Made by a program: the position numbers and the translations under genes. A DNA stretch of 64,000 bases, taken from Streptomyces sp. MA5143a (GTDB lineage: Bacteria; Actinomycetota; Actinomycetes; Streptomycetales; Streptomycetaceae). This document shows positions 9,895 to 18,501 of the stretch, in pieces. The notes under the pieces are model-generated. The model had not been told where the DNA came from. It worked only from the letters and a program-made list of their open reading frames with translations, and made no database searches. Location of the stretch: the NCBI RefSeq assembly GCF_900290235.1, contig NZ_OLMK01000036.1, positions 62,001 to 126,000 on the forward strand, given 5' to 3'. Within the stretch, counting starts at the first letter, position 1. Every line of letters starts with the position of its first letter.

Positions 9895-11817
9895 ATGGGT
9901 GTACACAAGGACTTGAACCAGGCGAAGCGGCGCGCGGACCTCGTCGACCGCGGCACGGTCGAGGTGATCAGGGACGCACAGGGCGTGGTCCGTGAGGCCC
10001 ACACCCCCGCCCTCGCGCCCCGGCAGACCGGCGGCAGCACCGCCGACCTCCCCTTCCGCAACGCGACCGAGGCCCCGGACGCGGTGGTCCTGCGCCGCGC
10101 CGACGCCCACGGCACGTTCCACCCGGTCACCGCCTCCGACTTCGCCCGCGAGGTCACCGCCACCGCCAAGGGGCTGATAGCGGCCGGCCTCGAACCGGGC
10201 GGCCGGGTCGCGATCATGTCCCGCACCCGCTACGAGTGGACCGTCCTCGACTTCGCCGTCTGGGCGGCCGGCGGCCAGTCCGTCCCGATCTACGCCACGT
10301 CCTCACCGGAACAGATCGAGTGGATCGTCCGCGACTCCGGCTCCCACTTCGTGATCGTGGAGACCCCCGAGAACGCGGCCGCCGTCGCCACCGCCACCGC
10401 CCGCCACTCCCGGCCCCCGCACGTCTGGCAGCTCGACGACGGCGCCCTCGACGTCCTCGCCGACCTCGGCCGGAGCGTCCCCGAGGACGAGGTCGCCAAG
10501 CGCCGCGCCGCCCTGACCCCGGACACGGCCGCGACCATCTGCTACACCTCCGGCACCACCGGCCGCCCCAAGGGCTGCGTCCTCACCCACGCCAACCTGT
10601 ACGCGGAGGCCGCCAACACGGTCGAGCTGCTCCACCCGATCTTCAAGGAGATCACCGGCCAGGTCGCCTCCACGCTCCTCTTCCTGCCCCTCGCCCACAT
10701 CCTCGGCCGCACCATCCAGATCGCCTGCCTGCTGGCCCGGATCGAGCTGGGCCACTGCCCGAGCATCAAGCCCGACGAACTGCGGCCCGCGCTCAGGAAG
10801 TTCCGCCCCACCTTCCTCGTGGGCGTCCCGTACCTCTTCGAGCGGATCCACGCCACCGGCCGCGCCACCGCCGAACGCATCGGCCGCGGCGCCTCCTTCG
10901 ACCGCGCCCACCGCGTCGCCGTCCGCTTCGCCAAGGCCCACCTCGAGAAGTTCCTCGACCGGGGCCCCGGCCCCACGCCCGGCCTGTACGCCGCCTGGGC
11001 CCTGTACGACACGCTGGTCTACCGCCGTATCCGGAGCGAGCTGGGCGGCCGTATGCGCTACGCCATCAGCGGCGGCTCCCCGCTCGACCGGGACCTCAAC
11101 CTCTTCTTCTACGCCGCCGGGATCATCATCTACGAGGGCTACGGCCTCACCGAGACCACCGCGGCCGCCACGATCGTCCCGCCGCTGGGGCCCCGCCCCG
11201 GCACGGTCGGCCGGCCCGTCCCCGGCACCGCGATCCGCATCGCCGACGACGGCGAGGTCCTCATCAAGGGCGGCATCGTCTTCGGCACCTACTGGAACGA
11301 CCCGGTCGCCACCGACGCCGCTCTCACCGACGACTGGTTCGCCACCGGCGACCTGGGCGCGCTCGACGACGACGGCTACCTCACCATCACCGGCCGCAAG
11401 AAGGACATCCTCGTCACCTCCGGCGGCAAGAACGTTTCGCCAGCCGTGTTGGAGGACCGCCTCCGCAGCCGCCCGCCGGTCGGCCAGTGCATCGTGGTCG
11501 GTGACAACCGGCCCTTCGTCGCCGCCCTGATCACCCTAGACCCCGAGGACGTCAGCCACTGGCTGCACGTGCGCGGGATGTCCCCGGACACCCCGCTCTC
11601 CGAGATCGTCACCGACCCCCGGATGCGCGCCGAGGTCCAGAAGGCCGTGGACTACGCCAACCAGGCCGTCTCCCGCGCCGAGTCGATCCGTGAGTTCAAG
11701 CTGGTCGAGGGCGAGTTCAGCGAGGAGAACGGACTGCTCACCCCGTCGATGAAGATCAAGCGCCACGCCGTCACGGCGGCCTACGCGGCGGCCATCGAGT
11801 CGCTGTACCGCCGCTGA
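9895..11817 (+). CDS. Long-chain fatty-acid--CoA ligase (AMP-forming)
   Basis: A 640-residue member of the ANL adenylate-forming family. It carries the AMP-binding P-loop YTSGTTGRPKGC (about 216-227), the YEGYGLTETT motif and the hinge GRKKDILVTSGGKNVSP, the marks of FadD15-like long-chain acyl-CoA synthetases. It activates fatty acids with ATP and CoA at the membrane. ATG 9895 is preferred to the adjacent GTG 9892 because GGGGAG ends five bases before it. A palindromic operator upstream suggests repression relieved by acyl-CoA. Single gene, followed by the chaplin region. Confidence 0.9.
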   Translation: MGVHKDLNQAKRRADLVDRGTVEVIRDAQGVVREAHTPALAPRQTGGSTADLPFRNATEAPDAVVLRRADAHGTFHPVTASDFAREVTATAKGLIAAGLEPGGRVAIMSRTRYEWTVLDFAVWAAGGQSVPIYATSSPEQIEWIVRDSGSHFVIVETPENAAAVATATARHSRPPHVWQLDDGALDVLADLGRSVPEDEVAKRRAALTPDTAATICYTSGTTGRPKGCVLTHANLYAEAANTVELLHPIFKEITGQVASTLLFLPLAHILGRTIQIACLLARIELGHCPSIKPDELRPALRKFRPTFLVGVPYLFERIHATGRATAERIGRGASFDRAHRVAVRFAKAHLEKFLDRGPGPTPGLYAAWALYDTLVYRRIRSELGGRMRYAISGGSPLDRDLNLFFYAAGIIIYEGYGLTETTAAATIVPPLGPRPGTVGRPVPGTAIRIADDGEVLIKGGIVFGTYWNDPVATDAALTDDWFATGDLGALDDDGYLTITGRKKDILVTSGGKNVSPAVLEDRLRSRPPVGQCIVVGDNRPFVAALITLDPEDVSHWLHVRGMSPDTPLSEIVTDPRMRAEVQKAVDYANQAVSRAESIREFKLVEGEFSEENGLLTPSMKIKRHAVTAAYAAAIESLYRR

Positions 11818-12025
11818 GGGGCCGCGCGGAGGCAGCGCCCTGGTTGATCCTTTCGGTTGGCTCATGCGTGGCATTCGGGTGAAATCCGCAGCGCGCCACG
11901 TTCCGCGGTTTCTTCATCCGTCTATTTCTCGTTCACAGCCTGCAGGTCATGGCGCGAGCCGTTCAAGCTGTGCTCGCTCGGTTTCGGCCGTCATGGGTGC
12001 ATGACCGCGAAGAAGGGAAAAGCAC

Positions 12026-12259
12026 GTGAAGCTCCAGAAGAGCGCCGCTGTCGCCGCCGGCGTGATCATGGCCGTCGGCATGGCCACCCCGGCCGTCGCC
12101 GACGCGGAGGCCAAGGGGTACGCCGCCAACTCCCCGGGTCTCCTCTCCGGCAACGTGGTTCAGGTCCCGATCCACGCCCAGATCAACGCGTGTGGCAACT
12201 CCGTCAACATCCTCGGGGCTCTGAACCCGGCGGCCGGCAACGTGTGCATCAACAAGTGA
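12026..12259 (+). CDS. Short chaplin (ChpD-like)
   Basis: A 77-residue secreted hydrophobic coat protein. A signal peptide (SAAVAAGVIMAVGMATPAVA) is followed by one chaplin domain: SPGLLSGNVVQVPIHAQINA then CGNSVNILGALNPAAGNVC, with the two conserved cysteines. Short chaplins assemble into amyloid-like films that coat aerial hyphae and spores. The start is GTG at 12026, eight bases after AAGGGAA. A long chaplin follows 108 bases later on the same strand, an arrangement I recall for chpD/chpA of S. coelicolor, though rodlin genes are not present here. The letter assignment is tentative. Confidence 0.9.
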   Translation: MKLQKSAAVAAGVIMAVGMATPAVADAEAKGYAANSPGLLSGNVVQVPIHAQINACGNSVNILGALNPAAGNVCINK

Positions 12260-12367
12260 TGTAGCGAGGCAGCCGCCTGATTGTGTCCCGGCCGGCCCTG
12301 GCCCGTTCTTACGGTGCCGAGGTCGGCCTTCACCCTTTTTTGGAACAAGCAGGAAGACAACAAGATA

Positions 12368-13213
12368 GTGCGACAGACCCTGAGCAAGGGAATGGTGGCG
12401 GCCGCGGCCGCGACGGGCATTCTGTCCATGTACAGCGGCTCGGCGCTCGCGGACTCGGGCGCGACGGGGGTGGCCGAAGGGTCGCCCGGTGTCCTGTCGG
12501 GCAACACGGTAGAGGTTCCCGTGCACGTGCCCATCAATGTCTGCGGCAACACCGTCGACATCGTCGGTGTCGGCAACCCCGCCTTCGGCAACGTCTGCGT
12601 CAATGAGGACGCCCGTCACAAGTCCCACGACGCTCCCGCCCATGGCGCCTCCCAACACGACGAGGGGAAGGGGGCGCACGGTTCCTGGGGCCCGCACGAG
12701 CCCTCGCAGGGACACGGGACGGAGCACGGTCCCTCGGACGGGTACGACGCCGCGCCCCCGCACCAGGCGTCCGGTGCCTCGGCGCACGGTGAGGCCCACG
12801 GCTCACCCGGGGTCGGCTCGGGCAACGACGTCCAGGTGCCCGTGGACATCCCGGTCAACGTGTGCGGCAACTCGGTGGGCGGGGCCGGCGTGCTCAACCC
12901 CGCTCACGACAACGAGTGCGTCAACGTCACGCACCCCCCGAAGGGTCACGAGGACCACCCTGAGAAGCCGCACCACCCGGGCGAGCCGCCCACGCCTCCG
13001 CGGGTGGTTCCTCCGGTCGAGCCGCCCACTGTTCCGCGGGTGGTTCCTCCGGCCGAGCCGCCCACGACTCCGCGGTCGACTCCTCCCGCCGAGCCGCCGG
13101 CCATGGCGGAGACCGGCACCGAGGGCCTGCTGGCGGCCTCGGCCACCGGCGCCGCGCTGATCTGGGGCGGGGCCATCATGTACCGGCGGAGCCGAGCTGC
13201 CCTGCGCCGGTGA
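12368..13213 (+). CDS. Long chaplin with sortase signal (ChpA-like)
   Basis: A 281-residue cell-wall-anchored chaplin. After a signal peptide (to about residue 28) come a first chaplin domain (about 32-73), a His/Gly/Ser-rich linker (about 75-145) with many His residues, a second, diverged chaplin domain (about 148-186), and a Pro-rich spacer with repeats of the PPRVVPP and EPPTxPR type. The end is a sorting signal MAETG (about 246-250) plus hydrophobic helix and a YRRSRAALRR tail. The usual Streptomyces motif is LAxTG, so the Met is a variant. GTG 12368 is chosen because long chaplins begin VRQ-, with AGGAAG just upstream. Confidence 0.92.
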   Translation: MRQTLSKGMVAAAAATGILSMYSGSALADSGATGVAEGSPGVLSGNTVEVPVHVPINVCGNTVDIVGVGNPAFGNVCVNEDARHKSHDAPAHGASQHDEGKGAHGSWGPHEPSQGHGTEHGPSDGYDAAPPHQASGASAHGEAHGSPGVGSGNDVQVPVDIPVNVCGNSVGGAGVLNPAHDNECVNVTHPPKGHEDHPEKPHHPGEPPTPPRVVPPVEPPTVPRVVPPAEPPTTPRSTPPAEPPAMAETGTEGLLAASATGAALIWGGAIMYRRSRAALRR

Positions 13214-13218
13214 CGCCA

Positions 13219-13249
13219 CGGGTGCCGGACGCCACGCGTCCGGCACCCG
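13219..13249. terminator. Bidirectional hairpin between long chaplin and flavoprotein genes
   Basis: Perfect 14-base arms CGGGTGCCGGACGC / GCGTCCGGCACCCG with a three-base loop, in the 53-base gap between convergent genes. It can stop transcripts from either side. Confidence 0.8.
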
Positions 13250-13266
13250 AGGGGCCGGGCCCGTCC

Positions 13267-14535
13267 TCAGTTCTGGACGACGGCTCCCGTACCGGTCAGT
13301 CGCACCCCGGCGCCCGGCGCCGGGATCCGGTCGCCCGCCGCCCTAGAACGCAGTCGCCGCCGTACCCCTCGCACCAGAGTCTCCGCCGTGAACGTCGCGC
13401 CGTGCACGAAGCGCATCGCGGGTCCGAAGCCGGAGGCCGTCGTCAGGCCCGCGAAGAACAGTCCGGGCACCGACGACTCGAAGTCCCGCCCGACCGCGGG
13501 CGAACCGTCACGAACGGCCCTGAGGCCGTGGCGTACGTCGTCCGTCAGGAGACCCAGCCGGCCGCAGGTGGCCTTGAAGCCGGTGGCCGCGATGACGTGC
13601 TCCGTCTCCAGAGAACTCGGCTCGCCGTTCCGGCTCGTCAGTTCCAGCCGCACACTGCTGCCCCACTCGTACGCTGACGTGATCCGCTGTCCCAGCCGCA
13701 CCTCGACGACCGGCTCGAACCGCTCGCGCACCCACCAGGCGCCCGCCGGGCCGAGGGCGGTCTTCGCGATGTGAGCCCGTTTTGCCTCCGGGAGGAGCCG
13801 GAACCAGCCCGGCCGCTCGGAGTAGAGCCAGTTCCGCCAGCCGCACCCGAGGCCACTGAGCGGCGAGCGGGCCGACTGCCAGGGCGAGCGCTCCCGGGAC
13901 GGCGGGAGGTCGTTCCAGTTCAGGCGTGGCGCGCGGGCCAGTACCCGGGCCCGCGCGCCGAGTTCGGCGAGCAGCGCGGCCGTCTCCAGGGCCGCCTGGC
14001 CGCCGCCGACCACCGTGACGTCCCGGTCCCGGAAGCGTTCGAGGTCACTGTGGTCACTGCTGTGCGACACATGAGCGGGCGCCAACGACCGCAGCGCCGA
14101 CGGTACCTCGGTGAAGGGCAGGACGCCGATGGCCAGCGCCACCGTCCTCGCGTGCAGGCGCTCACCGTCCTCCAGGGTCGCCTCGAAGCCTCCCGGGCAG
14201 AGCCGGAGCGCCGTCACCATGCGCTCGTCGACGGGCGGTCCGGCGTGGCGTGCGAACCACAGGCCGTACGAGGCGAAGGCCTCGACCGGGATCGGCTCGC
14301 CGTGCCTGGCCGTCATGCCCTGCTCGGCGCAGTAGGCGTCCAGGCTCCACCTACCCTCCGGGTCGGAGAGGTTGGAGGCCCACGGCTCCGATTTCAGGAA
14401 CATGCCACGAGGCATGTGGTCGCGCCAGGACGCCATGGGCCGTCCGACGATGCGCAGGCTCAGCCCGGCGGCCGCGGCATGGGACGCGATGGACAGCCCG
14501 TAGGGCCCGGCGCCCACCACCAGCAGGTCGTACAT
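13267..14535 (-). CDS. FAD/NAD(P)-binding oxidoreductase (flavin monooxygenase-like)
   Basis: A 422-residue flavoprotein. MYDLLVVGAGPYGLSIASHA at the N-terminus is an FAD-binding Rossmann motif, VTVVGGGQAALETAALLAEL (about residue 168) is a second dinucleotide site, and HVIAATGFKA is the ATG motif common to flavin-containing monooxygenases and amine N-hydroxylases. It lies 25 bases after the ATP-grasp gene on the same strand, so the two form an operon at the edge of the polysaccharide locus. It may oxidise a sugar or amino-sugar precursor, but the substrate is not visible. A SidA/N-hydroxylase-like role is an alternative. Confidence 0.8.
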   Translation of the reverse strand: MYDLLVVGAGPYGLSIASHAAAAGLSLRIVGRPMASWRDHMPRGMFLKSEPWASNLSDPEGRWSLDAYCAEQGMTARHGEPIPVEAFASYGLWFARHAGPPVDERMVTALRLCPGGFEATLEDGERLHARTVALAIGVLPFTEVPSALRSLAPAHVSHSSDHSDLERFRDRDVTVVGGGQAALETAALLAELGARARVLARAPRLNWNDLPPSRERSPWQSARSPLSGLGCGWRNWLYSERPGWFRLLPEAKRAHIAKTALGPAGAWWVRERFEPVVEVRLGQRITSAYEWGSSVRLELTSRNGEPSSLETEHVIAATGFKATCGRLGLLTDDVRHGLRAVRDGSPAVGRDFESSVPGLFFAGLTTASGFGPAMRFVHGATFTAETLVRGVRRRLRSRAAGDRIPAPGAGVRLTGTGAVVQN

Positions 14536-14560
14536 GGAAGTAGCTCTCTTTCGTCGTCGG

Positions 14561-15811
14561 TCAGTCGGCCCAGGACGTGGGGGAGGTCGGGGAGGGCAGC
14601 GATGGCGGGGCGCCCGCCTGTCGCACGATCCGCACCTGGGGAGCGGGACGCCGGGCCGACAGGCGGCGGGCCGCGTGCCGGCACCACAGCCCCCACAGGG
14701 CGATGCCGGGAGCGAGGTCGTCGCCCGCGTACCAGGCGAACTCGCGACGTCGGCGAAGACGCAGTGCCGTCAGCGGCGCGTAGTTCTCGACGACGAAGTC
14801 CCGGCCCGGCTGGGGGTCTCCGGTGACGACCGGGCGGTGCGTCAGATCCAGATGCAGGGACCGGACGACATCCACTCCGGCGGTGTCCGCGAAGAGCCGG
14901 AACTGGGCGCCGGGGCGCGGATTGAAGTCGAGCAGATGGTAGGCGTTGGTCGTGCCGTCCAGGCGGAAGTCGAGGTCGAAGATCCCCCGGAAGCCGAGCG
15001 TGGACACCAGGCGTTCTCCCAGCGCCTGCACCTCCGGGTTCGGAACCCAGCTCCCCACGGTGGTCAGACCCGCGCCCCGAGGCCAGGCACGCTGCTTGCG
15101 GCCGGAGCCCCCGCCGCGTACCGCGCCGTTCCGGTCGACGTACCCGTGGGCGAACCAGTCACGGCCCGGTGCCGGGGGCAGATACGCCTGGAGCAGCAGT
15201 CGGCTGTCCGCCTCGTCCGTGCGGCGGAACAGCGCCTGAGCCTCCTCCGGCGAACGCAGCACCACCGTGCTGCGCAGTCCCGACCCCGGGGGCAGCCGCC
15301 ACGGCCGGCTCCACTTCGCCACCACGGGCAGCCCCAGCTGCCGGGCGAACGCGGCTGCCTGGTCGGCGCTGCCGGGCACCAGGGTCATCGGATGCGGGAT
15401 GCCCAAGCGGCCGCACACGGTGGCGAGTTCCGCCTTGTCGGCCACCCGCTCGGCGAGACCGACGGGCTGGTCGGGGAGGAGATAGTCCTCCTTGAGGTCC
15501 GCGCCCAGGCGGGACACGGCGATGGCGCTCGCGTCGTCCATGGGGACGAGGACCGAACGCCGGCCGATCCGGGCGGCGACCTGGCGCAGAACGGCGGCGA
15601 CCTTCGCGACCGACGCGCCCGGCGACGGCGGGGCGTGCGTGCCGGACACGTAGCGCGATCGGGCGTGGGGGGTGCCGACGGAGTCGGCGACCATGTGCAC
15701 CTCCACGCCGGCTCGGCCCAGGGTGCGTACGGCTCCCAGCGTTCCGTGGTGGAAGGGATTCGGATCGATCCGCAGCAGAACGGCGGGGACGCGGGTGTCC
15801 AGTGATGTCAT
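14561..15811 (-). CDS. ATP-grasp carboxylate-amine ligase-like protein
   Basis: A 416-residue ATP-grasp protein. It has a pre-ATP-grasp N-terminal domain (VPAVLLRIDPNPFHHGTLGA), the central lysine region LGLPVVAKWSR, and the metal-binding end of the fold in GFRGIFDLDFRLDG and HLLDFNPRPGAQFRLF, which supply acidic and Asn ligands. Members ligate a carboxylate, often an amino acid, to an amine. ATG 15811 is chosen because AAGGA lies six bases before it; an in-frame ATG at 15817 touches that site. Its neighbours suggest it decorates the extracellular polysaccharide or its precursor, which is inference. Confidence 0.82.
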   Translation of the reverse strand: MTSLDTRVPAVLLRIDPNPFHHGTLGAVRTLGRAGVEVHMVADSVGTPHARSRYVSGTHAPPSPGASVAKVAAVLRQVAARIGRRSVLVPMDDASAIAVSRLGADLKEDYLLPDQPVGLAERVADKAELATVCGRLGIPHPMTLVPGSADQAAAFARQLGLPVVAKWSRPWRLPPGSGLRSTVVLRSPEEAQALFRRTDEADSRLLLQAYLPPAPGRDWFAHGYVDRNGAVRGGGSGRKQRAWPRGAGLTTVGSWVPNPEVQALGERLVSTLGFRGIFDLDFRLDGTTNAYHLLDFNPRPGAQFRLFADTAGVDVVRSLHLDLTHRPVVTGDPQPGRDFVVENYAPLTALRLRRRREFAWYAGDDLAPGIALWGLWCRHAARRLSARRPAPQVRIVRQAGAPPSLPSPTSPTSWAD

Positions 15812-15985
15812 GAACATTCCTTTCAGGTCTTGGGTGGTCCGTCCGCCCATACGGGTGACGGGGCCGACCGGACGACGGAGCGTCGGCTGGCGAAGCTCGC
15901 ATTCATATGACTGTGTGTCAGTAGGTAAAGAAGCTGAGCGTCTGGCGTGACAGCAGTAGGAACGGCGCAGGACCCGAGGAGAGGA

Positions 15986-17338
15986 ATGGACATGGCCCCT
16001 CAACGGTGGCGACGCCACAGCGGACGGTTGGTGTGCGTCTCGGCCGGTGTCCTCGCACTGGTCCTGCTCGTATCGGCCCCCGGGAACGCCGTTGGCGGAG
16101 GGAGTGCGCGAGTCGGTGACTCTCCGGTGACCGGCCCGTCCGCGCCGCCGACACCGAGAGGCGCGACCGAGCCGGTCGCGACGTCCTCGCCACCGAGGGC
16201 ACCCTCGCGACCCCCGGCCGTGCCATCGGCTCCGGGCGGAACACCCGTTCCCGCCAAGCCGACCCCGAGCACCCCCGCCGCCGGGGGCGCCGGTCCCGCG
16301 GAGAGCTACCCGGCCTTCGGCGCCTACCTCGACTACGGCCCGTTGGGTATGGCCCGGATCGCCTGGCTCAGCGACTGGCTGGACGGAGCAGAGCTGCGGG
16401 TGGGGCACACGTATCTGCCGGGCGACCGGTGGAGCAACATCGAGGGCCGGCCGAACTTCCTGGAGGCGTGGGCGGACTGGCGGCGGGAGAAGGCCGACCG
16501 GATGTTCGTCCTCAACGTGCCCATGCTGGAACGCAACGAGGAAGGACTCTCCGACGCCGAGGTCCGCGGGTTGCTGAGGCGCGGGGCGGCGGGCGAATTC
16601 GACCGCCACTTCCGCAGGCTGGCGGAGCGGCTGGTCGAGCTACGGGTACCGGACACCGTCATCGTGCTCGGCTGGGAAATGAACGGCATCACGTACACCC
16701 ATCGCTGCGGGCCCGACCCGGAGAACTGGAAGAGGTACTGGAACAGGATCGTCACCACCATGCGGTCCGTCCCGGGCCAGAAGTTCACGTTCGACTGGAC
16801 GCCCAACCGCGGCCGGGACGCCATCCCCTGGACCGAGTGCTATCCGGGAGACGCCACAGTCGACATCATCGGCATGGACGCCTACGACCAGCCGCGCGGA
16901 CTGTCCTTCCACGAACAGGTGACGGAGCCGTACGGGCTCCGGGCGCACGTGCGGTTCGCGAAGGCCCACGGCAAGCCCATCTCGTACGCCGAATGGGGGC
17001 TGTTCCGCAACGGGGACAACCCCGAGTACATGAAGGGCATGCTCGCCTGGATGGACAAGCACAAACCGCTCTACAACACGCTCACCGACTACTGCCCGCA
17101 CGGGGTGTGGCAGTGCACCACCAACCCCAAGGCGTCCGCTGTCTACCGGTCCCTGCTGTCGGGGCGCACCGACACCACGCCGAACCCGGTGCCGACCGCT
17201 CCCCAGCCCGTCCCACCCCTGCCCACCCAGCCGGTGCTCCCGCCCGACTGCACGCCGCTGGAGCTCGGGACCTGGGTCGAGCACTGGCTCGGCGGCAGGC
17301 TGTGCCTGCGCCTCGACTGGTGGTCGCCGCGCCGGTGA
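15986..17338 (+). CDS. Secreted glycoside hydrolase, GH26-like
   Basis: A 450-residue secreted protein. A signal peptide (LVCVSAGVLALVLLVSAPGNAVG) is followed by a Pro/Thr/Ser-rich linker (about 40-105) and a TIM-barrel hydrolase domain (about 110-385). Glu231 in VIVLGWEMNG is the likely acid/base and Glu336 in ISYAEWGLF the likely nucleophile, the arrangement of GH26 beta-mannanases and relatives. A Pro-rich stretch and a short Cys-containing tail follow. The gene faces away from the ATP-grasp gene and towards the polysaccharide operon; it may trim or release the polymer made there. ATG 15992 is an alternative start with a similar ribosome site. Confidence 0.85.
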   Translation: MDMAPQRWRRHSGRLVCVSAGVLALVLLVSAPGNAVGGGSARVGDSPVTGPSAPPTPRGATEPVATSSPPRAPSRPPAVPSAPGGTPVPAKPTPSTPAAGGAGPAESYPAFGAYLDYGPLGMARIAWLSDWLDGAELRVGHTYLPGDRWSNIEGRPNFLEAWADWRREKADRMFVLNVPMLERNEEGLSDAEVRGLLRRGAAGEFDRHFRRLAERLVELRVPDTVIVLGWEMNGITYTHRCGPDPENWKRYWNRIVTTMRSVPGQKFTFDWTPNRGRDAIPWTECYPGDATVDIIGMDAYDQPRGLSFHEQVTEPYGLRAHVRFAKAHGKPISYAEWGLFRNGDNPEYMKGMLAWMDKHKPLYNTLTDYCPHGVWQCTTNPKASAVYRSLLSGRTDTTPNPVPTAPQPVPPLPTQPVLPPDCTPLELGTWVEHWLGGRLCLRLDWWSPRR

Positions 17339-18463
17339 CGAGGGGGCGGGCCGGTCACGGCCCGCCCCGCCCTGTTCCCTCCAACGACGGACCAGGCTCT
17401 TGCCCCAGCTGCGTCCGGCCGCGTCGTAGACGACCGCCGACAGCAGTGGCGCCGTACGCCGCCGGGAGAGCAGGAGCCGCTGGTTGGTGACGGTGTCCGG
17501 ACGCCAGTGGAGTTTGTACGGCTCGGTCCCGCGCAGCATGCTCAGCACCTCGTGGTCGCCGCCACTCACGCGCTCGGCGCAGGACCGCAGCAGCATGGTG
17601 GAGATGTCCGCCTTCCGCTCCCGGAGCCGCGGATGGGCACCGTACAGATATCCGCCCGCCAGATGCCGCGACAGCAGTGTCACATCGACGGCGAGCACCT
17701 CGGCGCCGACGCGGAACTCGGTCACCACGGCGTCCCCGGACCTGGCCATCGTGCCGATCGAGCGCACCAGGTGCGTGTGGAACCGGGGCTGGAGGTGCTC
17801 CGCGGTCACCTTGCGGCCCTCCCACTGCAACCGGTGGAGGTCCAGCATGGTGCGCAGGGCGGTGTCCACCTCGTCGTGCGGTACGACACGCGGCTCGACG
17901 CCGAGAGCGTCGAGCTTGCGGATCTTGGCCCGGACCCGCTGTGCCCGGGCGGCGGACAACCGCGAGAGCAGCTCCTCCACCGGCCGGGCGGGCAGCTCCA
18001 GGCAGACCGAGTCGGTGCGCCGCCGCCGGGGGCCACGCCACCGGTCGTAGACGCGCTCCACCGCGGCGCCGGGCCGCACCTCGCGGAAGTCGATCGGCGC
18101 GGTGCGCGCGAGGGCGAACAGCCCCTCGGTCAGTGGCGCCGCCGCCCGGTCGGCGTACGCGTCGTCGATGAGGACGTCGGCGTAGTCGGAGATCGCGCCG
18201 CCGAGAGGAACGAGAGTGGGCAGCGGCAGCGCCGCCAGGGTCAGCGGAGCGGCGGCCAGCAGTTCCTCGTCCTTGCGCACCAGCACGATCCGGAGGCGAC
18301 CGCGTCTGCCGTACGACTGCCACCACGAGTGGAGCCAGGCGTGGCTCTGGAACGGGGTGGCGGTGGCGCACCGCCGGTAGAGGCGGGTCCACGCGGGACC
18401 GAGCGCGGCGAACTCCCTTTCGTCGGTGCAGACCTCGGTGCTCAGGGCGCTGTCGGGGGCCAT
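16640..18463 (-). CDS. GNAT/FemAB-like acyltransferase (CelD/BioF2 type), 3' end probably frameshifted
   Basis: The first about 365 residues are a good family match: double-GNAT fold proteins annotated as CelD/BioF2-like, with TPFQSHAWLHSWWQSYGRRG, WEGRKVTAEHLQPRFHTHLV and YLYGAHPRLRERKADISTML. They transfer acyl or aminoacyl groups, often in polysaccharide clusters. The reading frame then finds no stop and runs about 230 codons antisense through the GH26-like gene, passing the terminator hairpin. A one-base shift near 17370-17380 would give a stop at 17355-17357, right at the hairpin. So the real product probably ends near residue 368, and the rest is either a recent frameshift or a sequence error. 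Start is ATG 18463, 38 bases after the Wzz-like gene. Confidence 0.72.
   Translation of the reverse strand: MAPDSALSTEVCTDEREFAALGPAWTRLYRRCATATPFQSHAWLHSWWQSYGRRGRLRIVLVRKDEELLAAAPLTLAALPLPTLVPLGGAISDYADVLIDDAYADRAAAPLTEGLFALARTAPIDFREVRPGAAVERVYDRWRGPRRRRTDSVCLELPARPVEELLSRLSAARAQRVRAKIRKLDALGVEPRVVPHDEVDTALRTMLDLHRLQWEGRKVTAEHLQPRFHTHLVRSIGTMARSGDAVVTEFRVGAEVLAVDVTLLSRHLAGGYLYGAHPRLRERKADISTMLLRSCAERVSGGDHEVLSMLRGTEPYKLHWRPDTVTNQRLLLSRRRTAPLLSAVVYDAAGRSWGKSLVRRWREQGGAGRDRPAPSSPARRPPVEAQAQPAAEPVLDPGPELQRRAVGREHRLGGQGWDGLGSGRHRVRRGVGAPRQQGPVDSGRLGVGGALPHPVRAVVGERVVERFVLVHPGEHALHVLGVVPVAEQPPFGVRDGLAVGLREPHVRPEPVRLRHLFVEGQSARLVVGVHADDVDCGVSRIALGPGDGVPAAVGRPVERELLARDGPHGGDDPVPVPLPVLRVGPAAMGVRDAVHFPAEHDDGVRYP
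17343..17368. terminator. Hairpin between GH26-like and GNAT genes
   Basis: Perfect 10-base arms GGGGCGGGCC / GGCCCGCCCC with a six-base loop, five bases after the GH26-like stop. It sits where the leftward polysaccharide operon would be expected to end. Confidence 0.75.
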
Positions 18464-18501
18464 GTCGTCGGTGTCGTGGTCCCCGGTCCGGAGCGCGCCC
18501 G

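Noticed and set aside
12000..13213. Rodlin genes next to chaplins
   Set aside because: No rodlin-type sequence is present between or beside the two chaplins in this window.
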